A DNA stretch of 64,000 bases from Flavisolibacter longurius (GCA_014163555.1 JACJGO010000011.1:62001-126000), one strand, 5' to 3'; positions 43,504 through 53,655 are shown, counted from the stretch's first letter. The notes: generated by a model from the sequence alone, not told the origin. Made by a program: numbers and translations.

Positions 43504-44013
43504 TCAGCGCAACCGTCCGCTTTTGAGTAAGGCATCCAGCAGCCGCTTGTCGTTGCGCTTGTCAAAGGCATCGGCATCGGGCCTGTTATCGATCCGGATA
43601 TAGTCGATCTTCAGTTGGCGGTCCTGCACAAAGTTTGGATTGATGGAGGCAATGCCGTAAACAACGGAACTTAAATAAGCCGGCCGGAACTCACCAACAT
43701 AGATGATCTCTTTGTTTACCGTCACCGCAAATGCTTTATCAGGGCCAAAATCCCTTATGGCTGGCGTAATGTCCTTACGCAGGTAAAAAGTGGTGTGCAA
43801 AGGATTATATCCCGCAATATCCTTATCTGCCAGCAGGGGTATTGCCGACAAGCTGATATTGCTGTACCGGGTAATGGCTGGCGATGCTGAGACATCCACA
43901 GTACGGGTGTAGGTCTGTAACTGGTAGATCTCGACAGCATCCGAACGATTGTTATCTTTTTTGCAAGCAGCAAAAATGAAGAACAGCAGGGAAAGTGGAA
44001 TGGCTTGTTTCAC
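43504..44013 (-). CDS. Hypothetical lipoprotein
   Basis: The product has 169 residues from a GTG start at 44013, which gives the signal VKQAIPLSLLFFIFAACKKD (Cys about 17). An ATG at 44073 would add twenty residues without signal character (MAQSWVQRFNRCCC...), so the GTG is preferred but not proven. The mature part is beta-rich with no recognised domain. It may share a transcript with the next lipoprotein gene, about 85 bases downstream. Confidence 0.72.
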   Translation of the reverse strand: MKQAIPLSLLFFIFAACKKDNNRSDAVEIYQLQTYTRTVDVSASPAITRYSNISLSAIPLLADKDIAGYNPLHTTFYLRKDITPAIRDFGPDKAFAVTVNKEIIYVGEFRPAYLSSVVYGIASINPNFVQDRQLKIDYIRIDNRPDADAFDKRNDKRLLDALLKSGRLR

Positions 44014-44394
44014 GCCTGTTTTTTCTGCATGACAACAGCACCTGTTAAAACGTTGCACCCAACTTTGCGCCATCCCCGCAACAAATTTCTCTCCCGAAGG
44101 GCAAATCCGGAGATGACAAAATCGCTATAAAAAGCACAAAACGACTCCTTTAGAGAATAGACAATAACAAGAATAAAGCAGAAAAATTGCCATCTCTTGC
44201 GGTTTTTTCTATATATGTGCGTTTTTATGCAGGATTTCCTACCTTTATCCGGTTCTAAGGAAAAGGAAAGGAAAGATTTCAGCACAAAAAGAGAAAAACC
44301 GAAGAAGTTTTTAGTAGAAAAAAGATTGCTTGTTACCAATTCAAACGCCCTTCTGCTTTGGGACCTAAATCGACTCATCTAACGCTGCCTCTAT
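44014..44394. other. Intergenic region upstream of the DeoR gene
   Basis: This region contains the divergent promoters of the lipoprotein and DeoR genes. TACCTTTA at about 44240-44247 is one mismatch from the -7 consensus, some 150 bases before the DeoR start. A 61-residue frame (44197-44382) is K/R-rich and looks accidental. Confidence 0.4.
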
Positions 44395-45144
44395 ATGTTT
44401 AAAAAAGAACGGCAGGCCTATATTCTTCGCCAGGTCAATCTGCATAATAAGGTGATCATTGCAACCCTGTGCCACGATATGGGGGTATCGGAAGATACCG
44501 TACGGAGGGATTTGCAGGAATTGTCGGATGCCGGCAAACTGATCAAAGTGCACGGCGGCGCCCTGTCCACCGCCTTCAGCGGACTGCAATTCAACCCTGA
44601 CAATGTGTATTCGCAATCGCAGAAAAAGATCATTGCGTTTAAAGCCATTAACCTGATCAAGGATCACATGTATGTGATCACCAGCGGCGGCACCACCATC
44701 CTTGAAATGATTCACAGCCTGCCACCGAGCCTGAAAGCCACCATCATTACCGGAAGCATTCCCGTCATCAATGCCTGTATCGGTTATCCCGGAGTGGATG
44801 TGATTGTTGTGGGTGATAAGCTGTCGAAGGATTCCAAGATCACGGTGGGCTCAAATGCCATTCACCAGATCCAGGCACTGAATGCTGACCTGTGTTTCCT
44901 TGGCATCAATGCCATAGACGTACAGCATGGGGTTACAGACAGCGACCGGGAGGTGGTGCAGGTAAAAAAAGCCATGATCTCTTCCGCTGCCAAAGTGGTG
45001 TGCATCACCATTGCGGAAAAGCTGCAAAGCTATCAGCCCATTCAGGTTTGCGACCTAACAAAAATTCATTACCTCATCACAGAGCTGGACCCTGGTCACC
45101 AGGATCTCCGGCCTTTTGTAGATGCCGGTATCACCGTTTTATAA
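44395..45144 (+). CDS. DeoR-family transcriptional regulator of the SusCD locus
   Basis: The protein has 249 residues. The N-terminal winged helix shows the DeoR pattern ATLCHDMGVSEDTVRRDLQEL and KLIKVHGGAL. The C-terminal DeoRC sensor domain (about 75-235) has TSGGTTILEMIH and IITGSIPV, the phosphosugar-binding side of the family. These proteins usually repress transport and catabolic genes and release DNA when bound to a phosphorylated sugar. It ends 16 bases before the susC start, so it is the first gene of that operon, which suggests autoregulation. Confidence 0.95.
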   Translation: MFKKERQAYILRQVNLHNKVIIATLCHDMGVSEDTVRRDLQELSDAGKLIKVHGGALSTAFSGLQFNPDNVYSQSQKKIIAFKAINLIKDHMYVITSGGTTILEMIHSLPPSLKATIITGSIPVINACIGYPGVDVIVVGDKLSKDSKITVGSNAIHQIQALNADLCFLGINAIDVQHGVTDSDREVVQVKKAMISSAAKVVCITIAEKLQSYQPIQVCDLTKIHYLITELDPGHQDLRPFVDAGITVL

Positions 45145-45160
45145 TTTTAAAACAGAAAGT

Positions 45161-48100
45161 ATGAGAAAGTTGTTCTGCTTAGGAGTATCTCTGCTGGTTC
45201 TCTTGTTCTATGCGCCGGGATTGTCGGCCCAAACAAGAACCATAACAGGTACTGTATCATCCGCCGATGGCAAAGGTTTACAAGGTGTCACCGTTATGGT
45301 CCGGAATACTGCCCGGGCAACCGTAACCAATGAAGCCGGGTCGTACACCATCAATGCCATACCCGGCGAATCCCTTGTTTTTTCGTACGTTGGCCACCGC
45401 ACCGAAACCATTGTGGTAGGCGCCAGCAACCAGATTAATGTAACCATGACACCCGGCTCGGGCAATATGGACGAAGTTGTGGTGGTGGGGTATGGAACCC
45501 AGCGCCGTGGCAACGTAACCGGTTCCGTGGTGAATGTAAATGTGGAGTCGCTGGGTAGCCGTCCGATTGCTGATGCCGGCCGTGGCCTGCAGGGTGTCGT
45601 ACCGGGTCTTTCGGTTCGTATTCCTTCCGGTGAAGTAGGATCGGACCCGCTGCTGCGCATCCGGGGCTTTATCGGCTCTATTCAGGGTTCCAGTGAGCCG
45701 CTAGTGCTGGTTGACAACGTGGAAATTCCCAGCATCCAGATGATCAATCCAAACGATATCGAAACCATCTCTGTTTTGAAAGACGCTTCAGCGGCCTCTA
45801 TCTATGGTGCCAAAGCGGCGTTTGGTGTGATCCTGATCACCACCAAAAAAGGTTCCCGCACCGAAGGCCTGACCCTGAATTATTCCAACAACTTCTCGTT
45901 TCAGTCACCCTTCAAGAAAATTGAGATTGCCGGTGTGGATGGTTTGCAGTACACACTGGATGCCCATAAAAACATGAAACAGGCCGGACCCGCCGGTGGT
46001 TTCTGGCGCATTGATGATGTGAGCATGGAGCGGATCCGCGAATGGCAGGCGAAATACGGAAATACCGTAAAATGGAATGACCCGGTTTTGTATGGCCGCG
46101 ACTGGTATTTTGACGGCACCGATAAATATGGTCTCCGGATTTTTGACCCCGTAGCCGCTATGGTGAAAGATTATGCTTTTAGCCAGATGCATAACATCTC
46201 AGTAAACGGCATGTCTCGAAACACAAGGTACAACGCCAGCTTTGGCTACTTGGGACAGGAAGGAATGATGAAGCCTGCTAAGTATGATGATTTTACCCGT
46301 TACACGGCTAACCTCGGCATGTCAACCAAGGTATCGGATTTGGTTACCATCCGGGCCAGCATGTTGTTTTCCGATCGAAACAAACGTTATCCCAACTCAA
46401 CAAACGCCAGTGGTTTTGGGGCCGATCCCTGGTTGTACCTCTACCGCTGGAGCCGTCTTTTCCCAACCGGTGTAATGGAAGATGGCGAACAAATCCGCGA
46501 TCCGTACTGGGATACCTACAATGCCCATACCGCTACTCTGGGACAGCGTTATATCAACCTGAATTTGGGAACGACGCTTGACATTACCAAAAACTGGAGC
46601 ATCGTGGCCGATTATACTTTCGACACCCGCCAGGAAACTTCCGGTTCTTCCACACCGGCCATTACGGCCCGGGAGCCCTGGTACACACCGGTGGCGTGGA
46701 GAGATGCCAATGGCAACCAGGTTTATGTTGACCAGGAAGGAAAGATCACCCAAACCGGCGGCGTTGCGGGTTACAAGTTCCCAATCGTGAATTATGTAAC
46801 CAAAGAGCAGAGCTATATCTACAAATCAAACCTGTCCGCCCAGCGTCATACTGTAAACGCTTATTCAACTTACAACCTGAACCTGACTTCTCAGCACAAG
46901 TTCAAGATCATGCTGGGAACAAACATTGTGGCCAACAAATGGAACAGCCAGTGGGGCCGCAAGACCAACCTGATTAACAACGAAAATCCCCAGTACAACT
47001 TTGCCGTGGGCACCGAAACCACCGGCGGCGGTGCCAACTGGGACGGACAGGTTGGTTATTTTGGACGGATCAACTATGCCTTCGACAACAAGTACCTGCT
47101 GGAGGGTAACCTGCGCTATGATGCCACCTCCAAATTCCCAGAACACCTGCGCTGGAGATGGTTCCCTTCCTTCTCTGCAGGATGGGTATTGTCGAACGAA
47201 AATTTCATGAGCGACATCAACCACATCGTGAGCTATGCAAAGCTCCGTGGTTCCTGGGGTTTTATTGGCGACCAGTCGGTTTCCAACGACCTCTATATCT
47301 CTTCCATGGACATTACAAAAAACTCCTGGATAAATGCAGCCGGCGAACAGTTCTTTACCATGGGTACGCCCAACCCGGTTTCTGCTGGAATTACCTGGCA
47401 GGATATCGAAACCCTGAACCTTGGTGCTGATCTGCGTTTCTTCCGTAACAAGTTTGGCGTGACGCTGGACCTGTTTGAGCGCCAGACGAAAAACATGATC
47501 ATTTCAGGAAATGCCCTGCCGGCTACCTATGGCGCATCGGCCCCTCAAGGCAATTATGGTAATTTAAAAACAAGAGGTTGGGAACTGGCCCTTGATTTCC
47601 GCCATCGCTTCGGTAGTGGCCTGGGTATCAATGTCAGCGGAAACCTGTCGGATTCGTATACCGACATTACCAAAGCTGCTGACTGGAATATTCCTTATGA
47701 AAACAGGCTAATCGATAACACGTTTACCACCGGAAAACGCTATGGTGATATTTATGGTTATGTAACCGATCGCCTTTACCAGAAAGATGATTTCGTATAT
47801 GATCAGAACGGAAAAATTCTGCAGGAAACAATTGTATGGCAAGGTACCAGCAAGCGCACCAACAAACTGGCTGGCAACAACCCGATTTACCAAACCTTCT
47901 TTGAAGACGGTAACCAAATCCTGCTGATCGGTCCTGGTGATGTGAAGTTTGTGGATGTGAACGGCGATGGCTACATCACTCCCGGCAAGAGCACTTTCGG
48001 TGACCCCGGCGACCGTGTGGTGATCGGCAACGTACTGCCGCGTTATGAGTACGGCTTCCGCATTGCCCTCGATTACAAATCCTTTGACCTTGCTATCATA

Positions 48101-48568
48101 GGTCAGGGTGTGGGTAGACGCCATATCTGGGGAGCTGGTCAACTGGCGATTCCCGGTTTCCACGTAAAAGACGGTGCCATGCCGCAGGCATTTGCTGCTG
48201 ATTACTGGAGAGAAGACCGCACCGACGCCTTCTACCCGAGAGCCTGGAACCTGAACGGCGCCAACTCCGGTTTTGTAATGGTACCCCAAACCCGTTACCT
48301 GCTGAACATGGCCTATTTCCGGATCAAGAACATTACGGTTGGTTACAACGTACCTACCAAGATCATGGACCGCGTTCGCCTAAAGCAGGCCCGCATTTAC
48401 GTATCGCTGGAAAACATGATCACGTTTGACAAGCTGCGTGGATTGCCGATCGATCCTGAAACCATTTCCGGCCATTCCATGCTCTCCGGCAATTATAACC
48501 TGGGCCGCACGGGTACCGGTACCCCTACATTCAAAATTGCTTCGGTGGGGCTGAACATTACACTGTAA
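45161..48568 (+). CDS. SusC/RagA-family TonB-linked outer-membrane transporter
   Basis: The 1135-residue protein has a signal peptide ending LSAQ. A carboxypeptidase-regulatory-like domain (TITGTVSSADGKGLQGVTVMV) leads to a TonB box region and the diagnostic DEVVVVGYGTQRRGNVTGSV. The plug follows, with DAGRGLQGVVPGLSV and IETISVLKDASAASIYGAKA, then a large barrel. It imports an oligosaccharide or related ligand captured by SusD. There is no extra STN signalling domain, so no FecI/FecR-type regulation is expected, consistent with control by DeoR. The start at 45161 follows the DeoR gene. Confidence 0.97.
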   Translation: MRKLFCLGVSLLVLLFYAPGLSAQTRTITGTVSSADGKGLQGVTVMVRNTARATVTNEAGSYTINAIPGESLVFSYVGHRTETIVVGASNQINVTMTPGSGNMDEVVVVGYGTQRRGNVTGSVVNVNVESLGSRPIADAGRGLQGVVPGLSVRIPSGEVGSDPLLRIRGFIGSIQGSSEPLVLVDNVEIPSIQMINPNDIETISVLKDASAASIYGAKAAFGVILITTKKGSRTEGLTLNYSNNFSFQSPFKKIEIAGVDGLQYTLDAHKNMKQAGPAGGFWRIDDVSMERIREWQAKYGNTVKWNDPVLYGRDWYFDGTDKYGLRIFDPVAAMVKDYAFSQMHNISVNGMSRNTRYNASFGYLGQEGMMKPAKYDDFTRYTANLGMSTKVSDLVTIRASMLFSDRNKRYPNSTNASGFGADPWLYLYRWSRLFPTGVMEDGEQIRDPYWDTYNAHTATLGQRYINLNLGTTLDITKNWSIVADYTFDTRQETSGSSTPAITAREPWYTPVAWRDANGNQVYVDQEGKITQTGGVAGYKFPIVNYVTKEQSYIYKSNLSAQRHTVNAYSTYNLNLTSQHKFKIMLGTNIVANKWNSQWGRKTNLINNENPQYNFAVGTETTGGGANWDGQVGYFGRINYAFDNKYLLEGNLRYDATSKFPEHLRWRWFPSFSAGWVLSNENFMSDINHIVSYAKLRGSWGFIGDQSVSNDLYISSMDITKNSWINAAGEQFFTMGTPNPVSAGITWQDIETLNLGADLRFFRNKFGVTLDLFERQTKNMIISGNALPATYGASAPQGNYGNLKTRGWELALDFRHRFGSGLGINVSGNLSDSYTDITKAADWNIPYENRLIDNTFTTGKRYGDIYGYVTDRLYQKDDFVYDQNGKILQETIVWQGTSKRTNKLAGNNPIYQTFFEDGNQILLIGPGDVKFVDVNGDGYITPGKSTFGDPGDRVVIGNVLPRYEYGFRIALDYKSFDLAIIGQGVGRRHIWGAGQLAIPGFHVKDGAMPQAFAADYWREDRTDAFYPRAWNLNGANSGFVMVPQTRYLLNMAYFRIKNITVGYNVPTKIMDRVRLKQARIYVSLENMITFDKLRGLPIDPETISGHSMLSGNYNLGRTGTGTPTFKIASVGLNITL

Positions 48569-48580
48569 TCCTTAATAAAA

Positions 48581-50395
48581 ATGAACATGAAATATATATT
48601 ATCCTTTTTTATCGCCTGCATGGCCCTGTCCTTTTCCGGCTGTAAAAAGATCCTGGACAGGCCGCCACTGACAGACCTGAACGATGAAAACGCCTGGACA
48701 AGCGAGGTCAATGTTCGGCTGTATGCCAATAAATATTATCCTTCATTCTTCACCGGCTACGGCTCCGGTTTTGATTATACCGGTGCTGCGCTGATGGGCT
48801 ACCAGTTCAGTGATGATGTTTTCCTGATGGGCAACCAGGGCAACTTTACCCGTGCCCTGCCAAACAGCAGTATCTGGAGCATGACGCAGATCCGTTCCAT
48901 CAATATTATGCTCGACAGGATTGAAACCAGGATGAAGGGCATTTTATCAACAGAAGCCTATAATCATTGGACGGGCATTGGCCGCTTTTTCAGAGGAATG
49001 GAATACGCTGAACTGGCTACCCGCTTTGGCAATGTTCCTTATTACGACCACGTGGTAAGTGACCTGGACCTGGATGATCTGTACAAACCGCGTACACCCC
49101 GCAACGAGGTAATGGATGCTGTATTTGAAGATTTGAAATATGCCATGGAGAATGTACGGTTGTCGGATGGCGACCAGTACGTAAACCGATATGTTGTAGC
49201 CGGCTTTGTATCACGGGCGGCTTTGCAGGAAGGCTCCTGGCAGAAGTATTATTACAACAATAACGAGCGGGCCACCAAGTTTTTTCAACTGGCCGAACAA
49301 GCCGCCAACATGGTAATCACCAGTGGCCGGTACGACATTGTAACGGACTTCCGTACTCTGTTTACGTCCAACACGCTGGCGGGTAACAAGGATGTTGTTT
49401 TCTACCGTCACTATGATGCGGGTGTGAATGTTTTACATGCTATCGCTACCAACAATAACCTTTCCGAGTCTATTGCCTTTGGTCCGACCACAGACCTGAT
49501 CAAATCTTTTATTGCTGTGGATGGTAATGCGTGGCAAAATTCTGCTGAGCCCAATGCCAGTGACTTTAGCCTGTCGAACATGATCAAGACCAGGGACTCC
49601 CGCCTGGAGGCTTCGTTTTACGACAAGCCCATTAACCGCAACAGGGCTTCTTACTGGTATATCAATAAATTCCTACCCCGGAGTGTTGCGGCAGCCTTTG
49701 ATGCCGGTGTAGCGCCGCCAGCAGAATTTACCAGCAATAAGAACCAAACCGATTACCCCGTTTTCCGTTATGCGGAAGCCCTGCTGAACTGGATCGAGGC
49801 CAAGGCCGAACTGTCCACCATTGGCGGCGGTGCCGTAACCCAGTCTGACCTGGATCTGTCGGTTAACAAAATCCGGAACCGGCCCCTTGCCCCGGAAGCC
49901 GTTGCTAAAGGCGTGAAAAAAACAGCCCCGCTGACCCTGGCTGATATGCCGGATGATCCGGAACGCGACCCCAGCGTACCGGCCCTGTTGTGGGAGATCC
50001 GGAGAGAGCGCCGGATGGAATTTGCGTTTGAGTATGGCCGCTATGAAGACCTGAAGCGCTGGAAAAAACTGGACTACATGGATACGGAAACCAACAAGGA
50101 ATTGTTGTCAGGCGGATGGGTGAACTTTCCCACCGAACTGCCTGGTGAACTGACCGCTGCCAAAATAGGCCAGCTGTCTGTTGTTAATGCCAATGGTACC
50201 ATTGTTACGTACGACGGTACCAACGGTGCGCAGATGAGAGGATTCTTTCGCAGCCCCAACACCAACGGTCGCCTGCCGTTCCTGAACATTCCTAACGTTA
50301 ATCCGTACCTGTCACCGGTGGGAAGAGTACAGATGGATGATTACCGGAACCGTGGTTATGTGCTGGAGCAAACCGAAGGCTGGCCGCAGCAGTAA
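48581..50395 (+). CDS. SusD/RagB-family surface glycan-binding lipoprotein
   Basis: The 604-residue protein has a lipoprotein signal ending LSFSGCKK (Cys about 21). The TPR-rich SusD fold shows LTDLNDENAWTSEVNVRLYANKYY near the start, a central helical body, and the C-terminal REDxxR-type ALLWEIRRERRMEFAFEYGRYEDLKRWKK that marks the family. It caps the SusC barrel and binds the substrate outside the cell. It begins 12 bases after susC and is certainly co-transcribed. Confidence 0.97.
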   Translation: MNMKYILSFFIACMALSFSGCKKILDRPPLTDLNDENAWTSEVNVRLYANKYYPSFFTGYGSGFDYTGAALMGYQFSDDVFLMGNQGNFTRALPNSSIWSMTQIRSINIMLDRIETRMKGILSTEAYNHWTGIGRFFRGMEYAELATRFGNVPYYDHVVSDLDLDDLYKPRTPRNEVMDAVFEDLKYAMENVRLSDGDQYVNRYVVAGFVSRAALQEGSWQKYYYNNNERATKFFQLAEQAANMVITSGRYDIVTDFRTLFTSNTLAGNKDVVFYRHYDAGVNVLHAIATNNNLSESIAFGPTTDLIKSFIAVDGNAWQNSAEPNASDFSLSNMIKTRDSRLEASFYDKPINRNRASYWYINKFLPRSVAAAFDAGVAPPAEFTSNKNQTDYPVFRYAEALLNWIEAKAELSTIGGGAVTQSDLDLSVNKIRNRPLAPEAVAKGVKKTAPLTLADMPDDPERDPSVPALLWEIRRERRMEFAFEYGRYEDLKRWKKLDYMDTETNKELLSGGWVNFPTELPGELTAAKIGQLSVVNANGTIVTYDGTNGAQMRGFFRSPNTNGRLPFLNIPNVNPYLSPVGRVQMDDYRNRGYVLEQTEGWPQQ

Positions 50396-50434
50396 GGCAG
50401 ATCAATTCATTTACAAAAGAGAAAACTGTAAAAA

Positions 50435-51853
50435 ATGGTAAACTTTATAAAGCGATACTGGATCATGGTAGCAGCCGTGATGGCCGTATTCATCTCATCG
50501 TGTAAAAAGGACTTCCCCAGCAACGTGGAATCGGCGGATGAAGTCGTCTTAAAATCAATACGCATCACCAATGCAGGTGCCAATGGCAATACCGTGGTAA
50601 CCGGTGTGATTGATGAAAACAAAAAAACAATTTCCTTTCCACGTCTGGATACGCTGACTGATTTTAGCAAGATCCGCTTTGAAGGCGAATTGTCGAATGG
50701 AGCCTCTTTCGATCAGCCTACTTATGCTTTTGAATTTGCCGATGGCGAATCGGTAAAAACACAGGTGATAAAAATTGTGAACAACAAACGGTTCCGTGAG
50801 TACCTGGTAACACTGCGTTTACTGATCCCGGTGTATGGTGCCGATTTCGGGAAGCCTACCATCTCTGACTATACCAACAATGCCCTGGGCAATCCGGTGT
50901 ATCCAACCTTTGTTTCGCTTAATACCCGGGGAACGGGTTTTGATGGCGAGCATGTGTTGATCGTTACACGACATGCGATGGGTTCGCACCTCTTAAAAGT
51001 GAGCGACCTGAAACAAAACGTTTCCACACCGATTCCTCTTAACCTGACGGGAGTTTCCGGTGGTACATTCCCGGTGAATGTGGGCGCCCAGGTAAACGGG
51101 CATACCTACATTGCCAACTTATCGGGCAACACATCAGCCTCGCCATTAAAAATTTACCATTGGACAAACCCTTCCGCAGCACCTGAATTAATTGCCAACT
51201 TTGGCCCTGTTGCAGGTGCCGGTTCCCGTCATGGCGATAATATGTCGGTTAACCTGGATGCAAACGGAAACGGGTTTATGTATTTTGGCGACAATGCTGT
51301 TAGCAAGATCATGCGCCTTACCGTTACCAATTACACTACCATCTCCGATCCCACAGTGTTGACCAATGCCACCGGCTCAAGCCTGGCTATGTCGTTTAAC
51401 CGCGTAGGCAATACAAGCGATTACATTTATACCGGCTTTGATGCACCGATTCGCGTAGCCAACGAATCCGCTGTTATTTCGTATTCACTGAGTAATACGG
51501 CTGTGCCTATTCGTGGTGCAGATGCACGGGTGATCACCTTCAACGGTGAACGCTACCTGATTATGACAACTGCTGCCCGCAGCGGATCGGATGCTGTGGT
51601 ATTGTATGTGTATGACATTACCAAAGGTGACAATACGGTGGATGCCCTGAAGCTGTTTAACGAAAGAGCTGACAAGTCTCCTGTTTACCAGTATTCGCTC
51701 CTGGGTCCTGTAAATACAGCTCCGGGTACGCAAACCGGCTGGCATATTACCAAAGATGCGGAAGGCAAAGATGATAAACTCACCTTGTACACCGCTTCGG
51801 CCGATGCCGGCTTTGTGCTGATCGAATTCCCGAAGAAAACCCTGACAGATTAG
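50435..51853 (+). CDS. Surface lipoprotein of DUF4623/DUF5018 type in the SusCD locus
   Basis: The product has 472 residues. The signal ends VFISSCKK (Cys about 23). An N-terminal DUF5018-like beta-sandwich (about 40-135) has VLKSIRITN, ISFPRLDTLTDFSKIR and REYLVTLRL. The rest looks like a beta-propeller of the DUF4623 type, with GSRHGDNMSVNLDANGNGFMYFGD. It sits where other loci keep surface glycan-binding proteins, so ligand capture is likely. The domain names are recalled from sequence style and are moderately sure. A terminator follows directly. Confidence 0.85.
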   Translation: MVNFIKRYWIMVAAVMAVFISSCKKDFPSNVESADEVVLKSIRITNAGANGNTVVTGVIDENKKTISFPRLDTLTDFSKIRFEGELSNGASFDQPTYAFEFADGESVKTQVIKIVNNKRFREYLVTLRLLIPVYGADFGKPTISDYTNNALGNPVYPTFVSLNTRGTGFDGEHVLIVTRHAMGSHLLKVSDLKQNVSTPIPLNLTGVSGGTFPVNVGAQVNGHTYIANLSGNTSASPLKIYHWTNPSAAPELIANFGPVAGAGSRHGDNMSVNLDANGNGFMYFGDNAVSKIMRLTVTNYTTISDPTVLTNATGSSLAMSFNRVGNTSDYIYTGFDAPIRVANESAVISYSLSNTAVPIRGADARVITFNGERYLIMTTAARSGSDAVVLYVYDITKGDNTVDALKLFNERADKSPVYQYSLLGPVNTAPGTQTGWHITKDAEGKDDKLTLYTASADAGFVLIEFPKKTLTD

Positions 51854-51860
51854 TGATAGA

Positions 51861-51894
51861 AACCCGTGCAGCAAAAATCCTGCACGGGTTTTTT
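51861..51894 (+). terminator. Terminator between the DUF4623-like gene and the glycosidase gene
   Basis: AACCCGTGCAG and CTGCACGGGTT form an 11-bp stem with an 8-base loop, followed by TTTTTG. It lies inside the locus and would separate or attenuate expression of the glycosidase. Confidence 0.9.
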
Positions 51895-51923
51895 GTTCCC
51901 TGCCGTATGCTTTCTTAAAGAGA

Positions 51924-53381
51924 TTGATGATGACAATGAAAATGATTCGCTACAGTTTGGCTGTTCTCCTGTTCTTTTCGCTCAATGCCTGCCGAAAAGA
52001 CGATGCTCCTCCCCCACCAACACCGCCGCCCGTCGGCACGGATGAACCCATCTATCCCAAAAAAGAAATGCGGGCCGTTTGGATGGCTACCGTTTTTGGG
52101 CTCGACTGGCCGGAGGGAAAGTATACAGTGGCTGCGCAAAAAAAGCATTACACCGACTACCTGGATAAGTTCAAAGAATTGAACATAAATGCGGTGTTTG
52201 TACAGATTAAGGGTATGGGCGATGCATTCTACAATTCGCCTTACGAACCCTGGAGTGCTGCCATCACCGGAACACGGGGTACCGATCCCGGTTATGATGT
52301 GCTGAAATTTATGATTGATGAAGCGCATACCCGTGGCATGGAGTTTCATGCCTGGATGAACCCGTACCGCATTGCTACCCGGACGGCTGTTACCACCTCT
52401 TACCCGGCGCTGCACGCTTCGGTGAACGCCGACTGGGTGGTGAGCCATGAAAAAATCCAGATCTACAATCCTGCCCTTCCGGAAGTGCGGCAACGCCTGG
52501 CGGATATTGTGAAGGATGTGATCACGAAGTATGATGTTGATGGCATTCATTTCGACGATTATTTTTATCCGGATCCTTCGTCTGCCGGGCAAATGGTATC
52601 GGATGATGCCGATTACCAGAAATACGGCGCCGGCACTGCCACCAAAGAAGATTTCAGGCGGTCGAATGTTGACAAAGCCATCAAAGGGGTATACGATGTG
52701 ATTGTAGCCACCAAACCCCAGGTAGTGTTTTCAGTTTCGCCGGCACCCGACCCGGATTATAACTTCAAAACACTTTTTGCTGATGTCAGAAAATGGAACG
52801 AGCAGGGTTGGCTGGACGTGGTGATTCCGCAGTTGTACCAGGAGATTGGAAACCGTTTCAACGATTTCCAGACAAGGCTGAACTGGTGGTCGCAATACAA
52901 TTACAAAGCGGCCCTGATGGTAGGTCATGGTTATTACAAATTTGGCGACGGCACCTCTCCGGCTGCCTTTCAATCGACGCTTGAACTGGAGAAACAGTTT
53001 GAGATGACCCGCCGTAACCAAAAAGTAGTAGGCAATCTTTTATACAGCGCCAAGTACATCCCGCTGAACAAAATTGGAATCACCAACAAGCTCGCCGACA
53101 TCTTCAAGGCGCCGGCAGTGATCCCGTTTTTAGGCCGTAGCGTTGCACCCGCTCCGGCTGCAGCTACCAACGTAAGCATCTCTGGCAATACGCTGAAGTG
53201 GAACACAACCGGAAATGTTCGGTCGGTAGTGTATTATTTTGCTGATCTGAAAAAAGAAGGTGTGGTGCTCGCGGTTACCACGGGCAATGAACTGCCGGTT
53301 ACAGCGGCCGGGCATTACAGCGTTTCAACGATCAATGTCGATAACCTGGAAAGCAAGCCATCGGCAGTTATCAAGAAGTAG
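51924..53381 (+). CDS. Glycosyl-hydrolase-like family 10 (GHL10) lipoprotein
   Basis: The 485-residue protein has a lipoprotein signal ending FFSLNACRKD, a proline-rich linker, then the GHL10 barrel. Visible are MRAVWMATVFGLDWP, VFVQIKGMGDAFYNS, FHAWMNPYRIA and the likely acidic site VDGIHFDDYFYP. A short C-terminal beta domain begins near residue 410. E. coli DigH of this family cleaves peptidoglycan glycan strands that lack stem peptides, so a related amino-sugar glycan is a reasonable substrate guess. Any of several clustered ATGs (51924-51942) may be the start. Confidence 0.9.
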   Translation: MMMTMKMIRYSLAVLLFFSLNACRKDDAPPPPTPPPVGTDEPIYPKKEMRAVWMATVFGLDWPEGKYTVAAQKKHYTDYLDKFKELNINAVFVQIKGMGDAFYNSPYEPWSAAITGTRGTDPGYDVLKFMIDEAHTRGMEFHAWMNPYRIATRTAVTTSYPALHASVNADWVVSHEKIQIYNPALPEVRQRLADIVKDVITKYDVDGIHFDDYFYPDPSSAGQMVSDDADYQKYGAGTATKEDFRRSNVDKAIKGVYDVIVATKPQVVFSVSPAPDPDYNFKTLFADVRKWNEQGWLDVVIPQLYQEIGNRFNDFQTRLNWWSQYNYKAALMVGHGYYKFGDGTSPAAFQSTLELEKQFEMTRRNQKVVGNLLYSAKYIPLNKIGITNKLADIFKAPAVIPFLGRSVAPAPAAATNVSISGNTLKWNTTGNVRSVVYYFADLKKEGVVLAVTTGNELPVTAAGHYSVSTINVDNLESKPSAVIKK

Positions 53382-53406
53382 CAGTCTACAATAAACGTAA
53401 ACACTT

Positions 53407-53440
53407 TAAACCTGCAGGGCCGCCTTGCAGGTTTTTTATT
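53407..53440 (+). terminator. Terminator after the GHL10 gene
   Basis: AACCTGCA and TGCAGGTT form an 8-bp stem with a G+C-rich 9-base loop, followed by TTTTATTT. Confidence 0.85.
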
Positions 53441-53628
53441 TGCCGAGAAGCCGGTAGGACAGAAAGGTATTTTGAATGTAGTCAGCTGGCCTATATCAAC
53501 GATCTATGTTTTGTCCTGCGTATTTTCCATTGTAAATGATCTTACGACAAATCCGGGCAAAAGAGTAAGGATGGCACTCCATTGAAAAACAGATCACACA
53601 GATTTTCCTCACCTCTTTATCAAAAACA

Positions 53629-53655
53629 AAAATGCCGGTTGTACACCGGCATTTT
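53629..53655 (-). terminator. Terminator after sprA
   Basis: AAAATGCCGG and CCGGCATTTT form a 10-bp stem, and the minus strand runs into TTTTTGTTTTTG. It lies about 20 bases after the sprA stop codon. Confidence 0.8.

Noticed and set aside
44197-44382. 61-codon frame before the DeoR gene
   Set aside because: It is very K/R/F-rich, begins in A+T-rich DNA and has no motif; probably a chance frame in the regulatory region.
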